From Cornus controversa (Eukaryota > Streptophyta > Magnoliopsida > Cornales > Cornaceae): a stretch of 64,000 bases of DNA. The notes under the pieces are model-generated. The model was not told the origin of the DNA. It searched no databases and saw nothing but the letters and a program-made list of their open reading frames with translations. The DNA lies in the NCBI GenBank assembly GCA_026545225.1, contig CM048853.1, forward strand, positions 15,440,755 to 15,504,754, written 5' to 3'. This document shows positions 47,700-57,890 of this stretch, one piece after another (position 1 is the stretch's first letter; the number at the start of each line of letters is the position of its first letter). The position numbers were made by a program, and so were the translations under genes.

Positions 47700-48990
47700 G
47701 AATTTTCACACTCCAAAACCCCCTAAACTATGATGAACAGTAAATGTCATACTCTAAATGATGCTCTCCTGATGTTAATTGTTATTTCTTGAGTATTAAA
47801 TGTTTGTATGAGTTTATGATTTATAAATAAGGGTAATACAGGAGAACAAAGGAGAACAAGGGATACGAGAAGAAGAGAAGGAAGCCAAGGGAACAAAGCT
47901 CAACACCAGGGGATACTCACAAGGATGCCCTACGAGGGGTCACCCTTCCCGCGTATGGGTTAATCCCGCGGGGGGTATGCACCGACATGGTTAACCCATG
48001 CGCGGGCAGCCGCTCCCTGTGAAAGGTCATCCCTTCCCCACATAGGGACGGTTCTTCCCCGCGTAAGGACATTTATCTAAAAGGAACCCTCAATACCCAT
48101 GAAGGGTTTGGCAAAGCATACAAGAGCACAGGGAATGAAAGAATTGGGGGCAATCCTCTTGGACGAGCATGTTATGGTTGGTAATTAGATTGTGTTTTCT
48201 AGGACCGACTCTAAAATGAGTATGATTCCATAAGACACTTCTAAATTAACAATCATGGTATGCTCCCAAGGGTTACAAGGAACCATGGATGAATGGGTCA
48301 TTGTGTGGCTTGCCAGCTCACAATCTTGAGTGGTTATCCTTGTAGCAGGGGCTATGTAGAAGACTATTAATTCCTCTCTTCAATATGGAAAGTAACTTGT
48401 CACGACGTTACTTCTAGCATTGAGAAGTGGGAATTAGTATGAGGCTACGGTGTCCCACAAACCATTTTAGGCACAGATACAGGTTGTGATATGGTCTGGG
48501 TGATCATGGTGTCATAATAGAGCATATGGCGTCATGGTCCCAGGCGGGAAGGTGGGTTGAGTGTGGTATGGAGGATTGAGAGGAAGGCTCGTTGGGCCAT
48601 GGGCATCTAAAGTTGTGCTAGTGTGACTTTATGCGGGCACCATCACAATGTTTCTTGTGAGTATGACTAAGCCCACGAGGGGTATTGGCTCATGGTTACA
48701 ACCAGGAGTGGTGAAGGAAGGGATGCGAGGCCAAGTGCCACGTAGGATGACAACTGTCATAAGCCCCATGCTTGAGGTCTATAAATACCCCATTGCGTGG
48801 TGACATGTGGATCATTCTGGTGCCCCCTCCCTCTCAGAATCATTCTTGATTTCTCTCTCTCCCACCTAACATCCAACTTACATTCCTATTATTGATTCTT
48901 AGTTATTTCATCAGCTTAATCCTTCTCAACTCTTACAGTCCAGTCTTGTGATAGTCATTCCTCATAGACAAACTTTTCTACTTATTTCTA
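47700..48990 (+). repeat. 5' LTR of element C (start uncertain)
   Basis: It is inferred from position upstream of the primer site. A TATA box TATAAATA lies at 48780-48787, and a CG-rich stretch is at 47940-48065. A hairpin is possible: CCCGCGTATGGGTTAA (47948-47963) pairs with TTAACCCATGCGCGGG (47991-48006), 15 of 16 positions. The left end cannot be set without the other LTR. Confidence 0.6.
48780..48787 (+). promoter_or_regulatory. TATA box of element C LTR
   Basis: TATAAATA lies about 210 bases before the primer site, in the expected place for an LTR promoter. Confidence 0.6.
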
Positions 48991-48992
48991 AT

Positions 48993-49010
48993 TGGCGACT
49001 CCACTGGGGA
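48993..49010 (+). other. Primer-binding site of element C (tRNA-Arg type)
   Basis: TGGCGACTCCACTGGGGA resembles the tRNA-Arg-type primer sites reported for Tat-lineage elements. The tRNA identity is from memory of the family. Confidence 0.75.
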
Positions 49011-49012
49011 GG

Positions 49013-50512
49013 ATTGCCTTTCACGTGGCTGGCCAGCAGAATGTTAAGCGGAAAGGGAAGCAAACTGCATCAACTTCTCAGAGAGCTGATCAAATTCCAG
49101 ATCCAGCCAATCCTGTCAATCTAGGTGTTCCTCAACAAAGGTGCAAAATGCAAATAAGGCAGAATCCACCAATAACTGTGACTCCTCCACAATCTCAAGA
49201 TAATATTCCTCCAATGATGCTCCAAGTACTAGCAAACATCCAAGAAACACAGGTACAGATCCTGCAATTTTTGTTAACCCAACAGTCTACTCCTAGAGTA
49301 GATCGATCACCTATTCCCAGCTGAGGACAATCACCTCAGATAATAGCTCTTGGTGTAACGGAAGATCCTAGTAGAAGAGAATCTGATAATGATATCCAGC
49401 ACAATACTAATGCCTCGTTCATGAACATTGAGCAATTACAAGTAATTTTTAATTCCAAAAAGGACACAACTAGTAATATTGAGGTCCCACCGCCTTATAA
49501 TCCCGCCATATTATGGGTGCCGTATCCGAAGGAATATTTTTCTCTAAAATTTAGGCAGTTTGACGGTAGGGAAGGAGATGCAAGGGAGCATATCGCGCGG
49601 TTTGTGGATGCATTAGGTGCCTACAGAAATGATGAACAACTTAAGCTCAGGGAATTCTCAAAATCCCTCACAGGAAGAGCTTACTCTTGGTACATGAATC
49701 TGGTGCCAGGAATAGTGTCAACTTGGGCAAAAATGCTGGCTAAATTCTATGAAAAGTTCTTCACCACTGAGGAACGAGTCACAATGCTGTCGTTAACTCG
49801 GCACAAGCAAAAGTTGGGCGAAGAGGTAGTCACATATGTCAAACATTTCCGCGAGATGTCGTTGGAATGTTTTGAGCCCACCTCAGAAGAGCAATTGATA
49901 AAAATATGTGTGGATGGTATGTTAAGAGAGTATCGGGTGCATTTAGTTAATCATGAGATCAGGACCTTCTCTGCCCTAATGAATAGTGCTAGGCATCTGG
50001 GAGAAATTATTCCACCACTGGCCAAGGGAAATGTCTTCCGGTGAAGGGCCTCTATCGTGGCAACTCTGAATCAGTTAAGTAGCAAAACAGGGAGAGTCCG
50101 ACGACTGGAACCTGCACCTCTACCATTTGGTATTAAAGAGGTAATATCATTATTAGCTCAGTGGATCAAGTATGGGGTCGTCACCTTATCTGCGGTAGAA
50201 AGACTGCCTAGTAGAGAAGAAAAAGCAAAACCAAACTATTGCCCTTTCCACCGATCTGTACGACATTGTTTAACTGATTGTTGGGTATTTAGGGGGATAG
50301 TACAGAGAAAGATTGCTGAAAAGAGCATAGGCTTTGCTGGAAACAATGTTGTTAACAATCCATTCCCTCAGAATACGGCAACTGTTGGTGTAACTGATCC
50401 AATGGACGAAGGAGAATACCAAGCCATGAATACAGACACAAATACTCACATACATTGTTTCTTCAATGATCTTACAATTCTAGAACAAATCAAGGAGTTC
50501 TTAATAAATTAA
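49013..50512 (+). pseudogene. Element C gag
   Basis: One frame with stops at about 49322 (TGA), 50042 (TGA) and 50510 (TAA). The capsid domain is at 49421-50044: FRQFDGREGDAREHIARFVD, LTGRAYSWYMNLVPG, SLTRHKQKLGEEVV. A Cys/His segment (YCPFHRSVRHCLTDCWVF, about 50238-50290) is the usual knuckle-like end of Tat gags. No ATG precedes the domain near the primer site; the first in-frame Met is at 49148. The TGA codons sit where CGA (Arg) is plausible, consistent with C-to-T decay. Confidence 0.85.
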
Positions 50513-50599
50513 ACTGTAGCAGCTCTGCCTCACACTCGCAATGAGCCATCTAACCAAGATGCAACCAAGCAAGGGGAGATTTTCTTTTCAATGGCAGAT

Positions 50600-51166
50600 A
50601 AGGAAGTCCCTTTCCCTCACAATCGACCGTTGTACATACCAGTTACAGTTAATGGTTAGGATTTGAAAATAGCTTTCCTTGATAGCGGGGTTTCAGTAAA
50701 TATCATGCCATTAGCCACCTTAAAGGCAATACAGTTCCCTAAAGCGAAGATCATGCACCAACCTATAAGCATTACAACTTTCAACAGTGAACAACAAGTT
50801 ACAATCATATATGCAATAGTCGATCTAAAAGTAGGGAAAATCAGATCCCCTACCAAGTTTCATGTCATAAAAGGTGAACCGTATTATCAGTTGTTGCTAG
50901 GCAGACCCTGGATGCACGCGTACAGGGTCGTCCCATCCTTTTATCATCAAGTTATAAAGGCTAATTGGGGAAAGGGCACTATGACGCTCCGAGCTTCTAA
51001 AGACCCTTTCTGTCCTTCAGAAGCTCATTTTTCTAATGCAATTTTCTTTAATGAATATGTGGATGAGATGGCCAATTATGAGGTTCAGGCCATTCCGCTC
51101 CCCAAATGGGAGAATATACAAGCAAAAGTATCTCCTAAAAGGCCCGCAAAAAAGGAAGTGAGCTAG
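50600..51166 (+). pseudogene. Element C aspartic protease
   Basis: It reads IAFLDSGVSVNIMP with the catalytic Asp intact, then LLLGRPWMHAYRVVPSFYHQ, the standard second block of Tat proteases. A TAG at about 50657 replaces a likely Trp just before the active site, and another at 51164 ends the frame. It lies in frame with gag and pol, so a single polyprotein was the original design. Confidence 0.85.
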
Positions 51167-52214
51167 ACTAAGGTAAAAATGGCAGACGGAAGAGTTGTGT
51201 ACAAGTTATGATGGGGCGCGGGGACAAGGCTCCTACCTAAAGCTCATGTCCCCAATACTGCCAAAGTTCCCATTTGTGATAATGCCATAAGGCTTCCAAA
51301 AGAAGATGCTGCAAGTTTGTTAATAGAAGAAGAGCTTGAAGAAATAGATATCGGAGATGGGATCTCTCCGCGGCCCACATTAATCAACAAAAAACTTGAT
51401 CTAGACTTAAAAATAGCCATTATACAACTGTTGAAAGATTACCAGGATGTGTTTGCATGGGCGTATGATCAGATGCCCGAACTTGATCCTAACTTAGTTA
51501 CTCACCAGCTTAACATAAATTTTTTTGCAGTGCGTGTCAAGCAGAAACAGAGGGCCTATCATTCGAATTTGGAGATACGGATCAAAGAAGAAATCCAGAA
51601 GCTACTCAAAGCAGGGTTCATAAAACCCACTCAGCATCCCACATGGCTTGCTAACATTGTGCCAATACAAAAGAAAAATGGTCAGATTCGGATATGTGTC
51701 GATTATCGAGACCTCAACAAGGCTTGTCCGAAAAATGAATTTTCGCTTCCAAATATTGACACAATGGTGGATGCCATGGCAGGTCACGAGTTGTTTTCAT
51801 TAATGGATGGATTCAGTGGATATAATCAAATAAAGATGGCCCTCGAAGATGTAGAGAAAATAGCTTTTCCAGCACCACGTGAAAATTTTCATTACACTGT
51901 TATGCCCTTCAGACTAAAGAATGCAGGTGCTACTTACCAACAGGCTATGACAACAATCTTTCATGACATGATCCACCATGAAGTAGAAGATTATGTAGAT
52001 GATTTAGTGGTGAAATCAAAAAAATGTGTGGAGCACATCCAAGATTTAGAAAAGGTTCTCTGTCGGTGCCGTGAATATGGCCTAAAGATGAACCCAATGA
52101 AGTGTGCCTTTGGTGTCCAGTAAGGGAAATTTCTGGGGTGTATGGTCCATAGACAGGGTATCGACTTGGATCCTAGCAAGGCCAAGGCAATAATTGAAAT
52201 GGACCCGCTGTGGA
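51167..52214 (+). pseudogene. Element C reverse transcriptase, N-terminal and palm part
   Basis: After a stop at 51208 the frame is open from 51317: FAWAYDQMPELDP, VPIQKKNGQIRICVDYRDLN, FSLMDGFSGYNQIKM, and the catalytic YVDDLVV at about 51990-52010. All of these are recognisable RT blocks. A TAA at 52121-52123 comes just before KFLGCMVHRQGIDLDP, where the frame continues to MDPL and is then split by solo LTR D. Catalytic residues remain, so loss is by nonsense and insertion only. Confidence 0.9.
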
Positions 52215-53721
52215 TGATTCGTGTGTGAGTGTGACTCAAAAAGTATATCAATTAAAATTTTCCACACTTCGCAATAGAACGAATTCCTTGCAGAATAGGG
52301 CTATCGAAAGGGGTATCGTACCTCAGGGATTATGGTCTGATGAGTTGGAATACGGAATTAATTCTAATTAAATTTATAAGAAAAGAATTCTAATTTTTAA
52401 ACTAATTAAAAAGATAAAATAAAATAAATCAAAGTAAACAAGATAGTGAAGATAATAAGAGAGAAATCTAGGGTGTTTGACTTCACCACTAACTCCACAA
52501 TCAATGGTCAATTGAATCAACTATAGGGGAATTACATCATGCATAAGTGGTGTCGGTGGCTACAAGCTCACCTTCATCCGTCAAGAAGATAACATATGAT
52601 TAAGGCTAAGCCATGGACTATCTTCGATTGGCATGGGCCATCTGCCTAACTACTCTAATCTAGGGTGCAGTATGGTTCATCTTCTCTACGCATAATCCAT
52701 CAAAGCTCATAACAATATATTCAGTGATTACCATTGTGTAATAATCTCTCTCATGATCACAGAAAACAAGAGAGATTGAGTTCAATAACAACAACTAAAT
52801 ATCTAAGACAAGATAAGAAATCATTCAGATTGAATTTACAAGACTTTTATTGCTCAATTCTATAATAAGAATCCTCTGAATTACACAATCTATGCATGTA
52901 TATAAAGGTCCCCAATAATTAAAACAATCAAACCATTGATGCTTTGTTAGGGCTACATCAAAACCCTAGTGGATGAACTAGCCGGTCATGGTAGAAGAAG
53001 AAGCTTCAACTGTTGAGGAAGAAGACATCATCTTTCTGAATTACGCGTATGACTTTGTTCTCCAATGGCTCTGCAATATGTTTATGTTCCTCTTCTCAGC
53101 CTTCTTAGACTCTCTAATCTTTGTGTAAGCTCTCTCAATTCAGCCTCCAAGTCTTCACTTTATTCTCCAAGAGAATACACCAAAGTCCTAATCCAATTAG
53201 GAATAAATTAGGGTTTCCCGCAGCACTAATCAGGTGAGTTTTTCCTGCTGACTTCGTCCCAACTTTTGACCCACTAGAAGTCTGATTTACGAAATTTTTG
53301 TGAAATACAAAAGTGTGCAGAATCAAATTTCGTTCAACCACAAACAAAAATTATGTTGATTTGAGGCTCGAAAATAAGACTTCTGGTCCATTTTCCAAAA
53401 CGGGATTAAGACTGTATTATGCGCAGATTTGGGCTTCAGGCCCGAAACCTTCTTAAGCAGCTGTAATTCTCTTGGACCTCTTTCTTGGGCTGATTTGAGT
53501 TAAAATAAATGGTTGAGTGAATCTCCTTGATGTAGGCTTCATCTCACCATCTTGGATGTCTTCTTTCAAAGTCCAAAAGCTTGGTTTAAACTAAAATAAT
53601 CATTAAGACCCTGAAAATACAAAAAACATTAAAACAAAGTAAAATCACAAAATAATCTATCACTAAGAGAATAAAATACATAATTTAAGAGGCTAGAATG
53701 CGTAACATTCAACGCCTATCA
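52215..53721 (-). mobile_element. Solo LTR D (element A family)
   Basis: 1507 bp, flanked by perfect GTGGA (52210-52214 and 53722-53726). It is the reverse complement of an element A type LTR: TGATTCGTGTGTGAGTG at the left and GCCTATCA at the right. It is closer to the LTR of element F than to A. The host frame of C resumes exactly after the duplication. It is a recombination product of a former full insertion. Confidence 0.95.
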
Positions 53722-53726
53722 GTGGA

Positions 53727-54286
53727 CAAGAAAATTATTAAGAGGATTCATGGGAAAAGTGTCATACTTAAGGCGTTTTATCCCAGCATTGGCAGAGGTT
53801 ACTCACCCCTTAATCCCGCTAATGAAAGATAAGATTCCTTATGTATGGGGTGCCGAACATTAGCTCACATTTGAGAAGGTAAAAAGAATTCTGGCGTCAC
53901 CATAGACAATGACAGTTCTAACACCTGGAAAAGGGTTGATCAAGTACTTAACTTCTATTGAGAAATCTATTGGTGCTTTATTGGCCTAGGAGCATGAACA
54001 AAAAGAAAAACTTGTATACTATATCAGTAGGGTACTCCGAGGAGTAGAGGCACGTTATACACTGATAGAAAGACACTGTTTGTCCCTGGTCTTTGTAGCA
54101 CAAAAATTCAGGCACTTTCTGCTGGCACATTCGGTTGAATTAATCACAAAGAGTGACCCCATCAGGTATTTATTGTCAAAATCATTATTATCAAGGAAAT
54201 TAGCTCGCTAGTTACTCGCCCTATCCGAATACCAGATTATATGCTCTAATCCCAAGGCAATAAAAAGTCAAGCTCTCACCGATCTA
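53727..54286 (+). pseudogene. Element C RT connection and first RNase H
   Basis: It resumes with GFMGKVSYLRRFIPALAEVTHPL, then stops at about 53860, 53988 and 54208. The RNase H block includes HCLSLVFVAQKFRHFLL and LITKSDPIRYLLS. The first catalytic Asp region (YLTSIEKSIGALLA) has lost its Asp, as is typical of Tat elements in which this RNase H is degenerate. TAG codons replace likely Gln or Trp. Confidence 0.8.
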
Positions 54287-54828
54287 TTGGCCATGTTCCC
54301 GCGAGGGGAATCAGAACCCGATGGCATCTTCGATGTTGCAACTTGTAGCAAAATTTTGTCAGAAGAAACAGATCTGTGGAAGTTAGAATTTGATGGATCC
54401 TCCATTGAAAGGGGAAATGGCGCTGGTTTCATAATGACCAATGAGAGGACAAAAGAGGAAATTGCAATGTCATACAGATTAGACTTCCCTTGTACTAATA
54501 ATATGGCTGAATATGAGGCTTTGACCCTAGGTCTGTCTGCAAGCCTAATAGTAGGAATATAGAGAATGGTGGTCTATGGTTACTCTAACCTAATAATCAA
54601 ACAAATGAGGGGAGAATACTCAGTAAAGGAACCTCGCCTTGCCACCTACCGGGATATTGTGCAAGAAACAATGAAGAACTTTCAATACATAAAATTCAAG
54701 CACAAACCCCAAGTAAGTAATAGGAGATCTGATGCATTAGCTACTTTGGGGTCTCAATTGAAATTAAAAAAAAATATGACAATGGTCAACCTCCTTCATT
54801 GAACTCAGCCCGCGACATTGTCTGATGG
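54287..54828 (+). pseudogene. Element C second (archaeal-type) RNase H
   Basis: WKLEFDGSSIERGNGAGFIM carries the first catalytic Asp. NMAEYEALTLGL carries the catalytic Glu. The third site reads VVYGYSNLIIKQM where GDS is expected, so the Asp is replaced by Tyr. Then comes the RRSDALATLGS end. A TAG at about 54560 and a TGA at about 54800 interrupt. This second RNase H between RT and integrase is the hallmark of the Tat lineage. Solo LTR E follows at the hinge to integrase. Confidence 0.88.
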
Positions 54829-56212
54829 TGATAAGTGTTCAATTCTATGCATTTGAACCCTCTTTATTGCATATGTTAGTTTCGTTTCTACATTTACCGA
54901 GATATGTTTACGGTATTTTTGTGTTTTTGATGTATTGCAGGTCTTGGAGTGAAAGGAGCAAAGTTTGAGGCTTGTTGCAGCTGAAGAGAAAAGTAGAAAT
55001 TACAACCAAGGCATCTCGATTGATCGAGATCTCATTTCGATTGATCGAAATCTCGATCAATCGAGATCCAATCTTGATTGACCGAGATTCTGCAGAAGCC
55101 ACTTGCCCACTTGCTCACCTGCTCTCCCACTTGCAACAAAATCCCCTTTTTTGCACGACTTAGGGGGATTGTCTGACTTGAACAAGACCTTTGGGGACCT
55201 TCTTGATATAAACAATAGTATATATTGATATATATATATATATTTATGGTGGGCCCCAACGTTGAAAAAAGGAGCCATAAAGCACAAAGAAGCCTCATAT
55301 CTCTCATATCTCTCATACACATCAGAATATACCAAGAGAGACTTTCGGGAGAGGAGAAGAAGGAGCTGAACCAGACCTTGAAGCTCCAATTTCTCCATTA
55401 ATGGAAGAGTGCAAGGCATCCATGAGCAACTAAATTCTCTACTAGGGTGTTGGTTTCAACCCCTAGCCATGTAAACTTGTTCATCTTTGTAGCACTTGGG
55501 ATTTGTAATTAAATGTTGATTATTTAGCCTAGTGACTATGTACACTAATACATTTCTTTTATATATTCATTTGATGTTGAGTTTATTCTTGTCTTAGAGT
55601 AGATTCTTTCATGTGAATGCACAACATTTGCATATTCCACAAGAAGTGCAAATGATGGCTAGATAATGGTGTTTAAATGAATGTGTGGTGTTTGCTTGTA
55701 TAAACCATGCCAAGATAAGGTAGTTTGGATGCATGTAGGTTCACTTAGAAAGTAGGGTAATTAGGTAGTTAGTTAGGTTGAAGAGCTATGCTTGTTGAAG
55801 ATGGATTATGATAGGTTAGTACACACATTAATCTTTTGATATGTCATTGAGGTCACAAGCCTAATGACATTGTTAGGCATTTAATTAATGAATCCCATGC
55901 TTGCTACATCTATGAACAAGTGACGGCTAGTGGTGGAAACCAACCCCAGTTCTCTCTCCCATCCTTTACTCTTTAATTTTATTGTTATTTCATTCATGCA
56001 ATAGTTTTATAAACAAAACCTCAAAACCCTATTTTTAGGATTAAAGTGGAAGTAATCTTTCTTTAAGACAATTGCGACTAGTCCTCGTGGGATCGATACC
56101 CTCTATATAGAACCGTATCTACAAAGATTCGTGCTCTTGCAAGTGGTTAAATTATATTTTGATAAAAAGGGCAAAATTAAGCTTACAATATAATTCGAGT
56201 TTAGCCACATCA
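54829..56212 (+). mobile_element. Solo LTR E (Athila-like)
   Basis: 1384 bp, TGATAAGTGTTC to TAGCCACATCA, with perfect GATGG duplications (54824-54828 and 56213-56217). The frame of C (TLSDG then HLEEEESDWW) resumes across it. Its start and a TTTTGATGTATTGCAG phrase resemble the arrangement in LTR A, so plus orientation and an Athila-like source are likely. It carries four ATCTCGATYRATCGAGAT palindromes at 55013-55088. Confidence 0.92.
55013..55088. repeat. Palindrome cluster in solo LTR E
   Basis: ATCTCGATTGATCGAGAT (55013-55030), ATTTCGATTGATCGAAAT (55034-55051), ATCTCGATCAATCGAGAT (55050-55067) and a degraded ATCTTGATTGACCGAGAT (55071-55088). The third is identical over 18 bases to units in element B, an unrelated lineage. 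Confidence 0.93.
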
Positions 56213-56217
56213 GATGG

Positions 56218-57794
56218 TCACCTAGAAGAGGAAGAAAGTGATTGGTGGAAAATAGTTATAGAAAACCTCAAACAATTGGGTGGAGTTAGAGATATGGCAC
56301 TAGAAAAGCAGTACCAGCTGGTTGCCAAAAGACTCTATCATCACGGACCTGATGGGGTGTTGTCAAGATGTCTCAGACCAAAAGAAACTAAAGGAATACT
56401 AACGGAGGTACACAAGTCTTCTTGTGAAACAACAGATATTAGCCTATACCGAAGATTACAAAGACAAGGGTACTTCTGGCCAACAATGAAAGAAAAGGCG
56501 GTAAATGTACAAGGGGCATGCCCAGGTTGTTCTCGTCTTACTGCGCACATTGAAGCAAGTTTTGCCGAGATATCAGACCGGAGAGACCAATATGTGGAAT
56601 ACTTGCGAAAACAAATTCAACCTAGAGACAGAAAGGAAGCTTTCCATTTACAACGGAGAGCTAAGAGGTTCTTTGAGGAAAATGGGGTATTATACCGAAA
56701 AGGGTTCAATGGTCAACCTTTAAAATGTTTGAAAGAAGAAGAAGCCCAGGAAGTCCTAAAGCAAACGCATGACATGGGACATCAAGGGAAGCACAAAATT
56801 TCCATCAATTGGTCGCAGCGGGGTATTATTGGCCTACCATGGAAAGGGATTCTTTGGATTATATGAAAAAGTGTCATATTTGCCAAATCCATAGTTCCAT
56901 GATAAATGCTCCTGCGACGAGCCTACACAGTCTAATAACACCATAGCCGTTTCACACTTGGGCATTGGATATTATTGGACCAATTACACCGGCATCACGA
57001 GGGTATACATGGCTTCTAGTAGCTACAAAATTGTTCTCAAAATGGGTAGAGGCTGTTCCGTTAAAAAAAATTGTGGCAGTTAATGTGGCAAGGTTCATAA
57101 AGGAAAACATCATATGCCGGTTTGGAATACCAAAGGTACTTCTCTCGGACAATGGCACACCATTTGTTAACTCAACGATCAGAGAATTATTGGGCAAATA
57201 CATGCTGTCCCATCATAGATCAACGCCTTACTATCCAAAGGGGAATGGACAAGTAGAGGCCAGTAATAAAACACTCATTCAGATTCTAAGTCGTCTGGTG
57301 CACGAAAATAAAAAAAATGGGTCAAACAACTGCGAATCGCATTATGGGCATACAGAATTACACGAAAAAGTTCCACAAGTGAAACACCCTACGCATTGGT
57401 ATATGGCACGGAAGCAGTGCTCCCCGCGGAACTTCAATTTGAGGCAATAAGGTTGGCTGGGAGAAGTACAGATAGCCAAAGACTAAGTCAACTCGAAGCC
57501 CTCAATGAAAAAAGAGAAAAATCATAAAATCATCACAAGGCTTATTTGGCAAGTCAGTCGCGTCACTATAACCAGAAGATACATCCGTGAGAATTTAAAG
57601 TTGGAGAATTGGTACTCAAAGTGGTGCCTACAATCATAAGGGGACAAGGGGTGCGGAAGTTTCAACCAAAATGGGAAAGACCTTTTGAGATAAAGGAAGC
57701 AAATGAAAGTGGTTATTACAAGCTTGAGGAACTGGGAACCAATTTTAAAACAGGACCTATAAATGTCAAATGGATAAAAAAATATTTGGCATAG
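56218..57794 (+). pseudogene. Element C integrase
   Basis: A 56159-56866 frame holds two stacked zinc-region-like modules: GILTEVHKSSCE...GYFWPTM...CPGC, then RDRKEAFHLQRRAKRFFEENG...QTHDMGHQGKHK. A frameshift near 56795 leads to YYWPTMERDSLDYM...CHICQ. The core follows at 56965-57450: Asp in ALDIIGPITPAS, Asp in LLSDNGTPFV, Glu in GNGQVEASNKTL, all intact. Further shifts near 57310 and 57600 lead to the C-terminal FQPKWERPFEIKEANESGYY and PINVKWIKKYLA ending at TAG 57792-57794. Confidence 0.88.
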
Positions 57795-57890
57795 AAACAT
57801 TTGTGATGTGTATTACAAAAGAGTTCAATAATAAAAAGTAGCAGTTATAATATACCAGCAAATAGCAAATACAATGCAAAAGTAAAGGTG

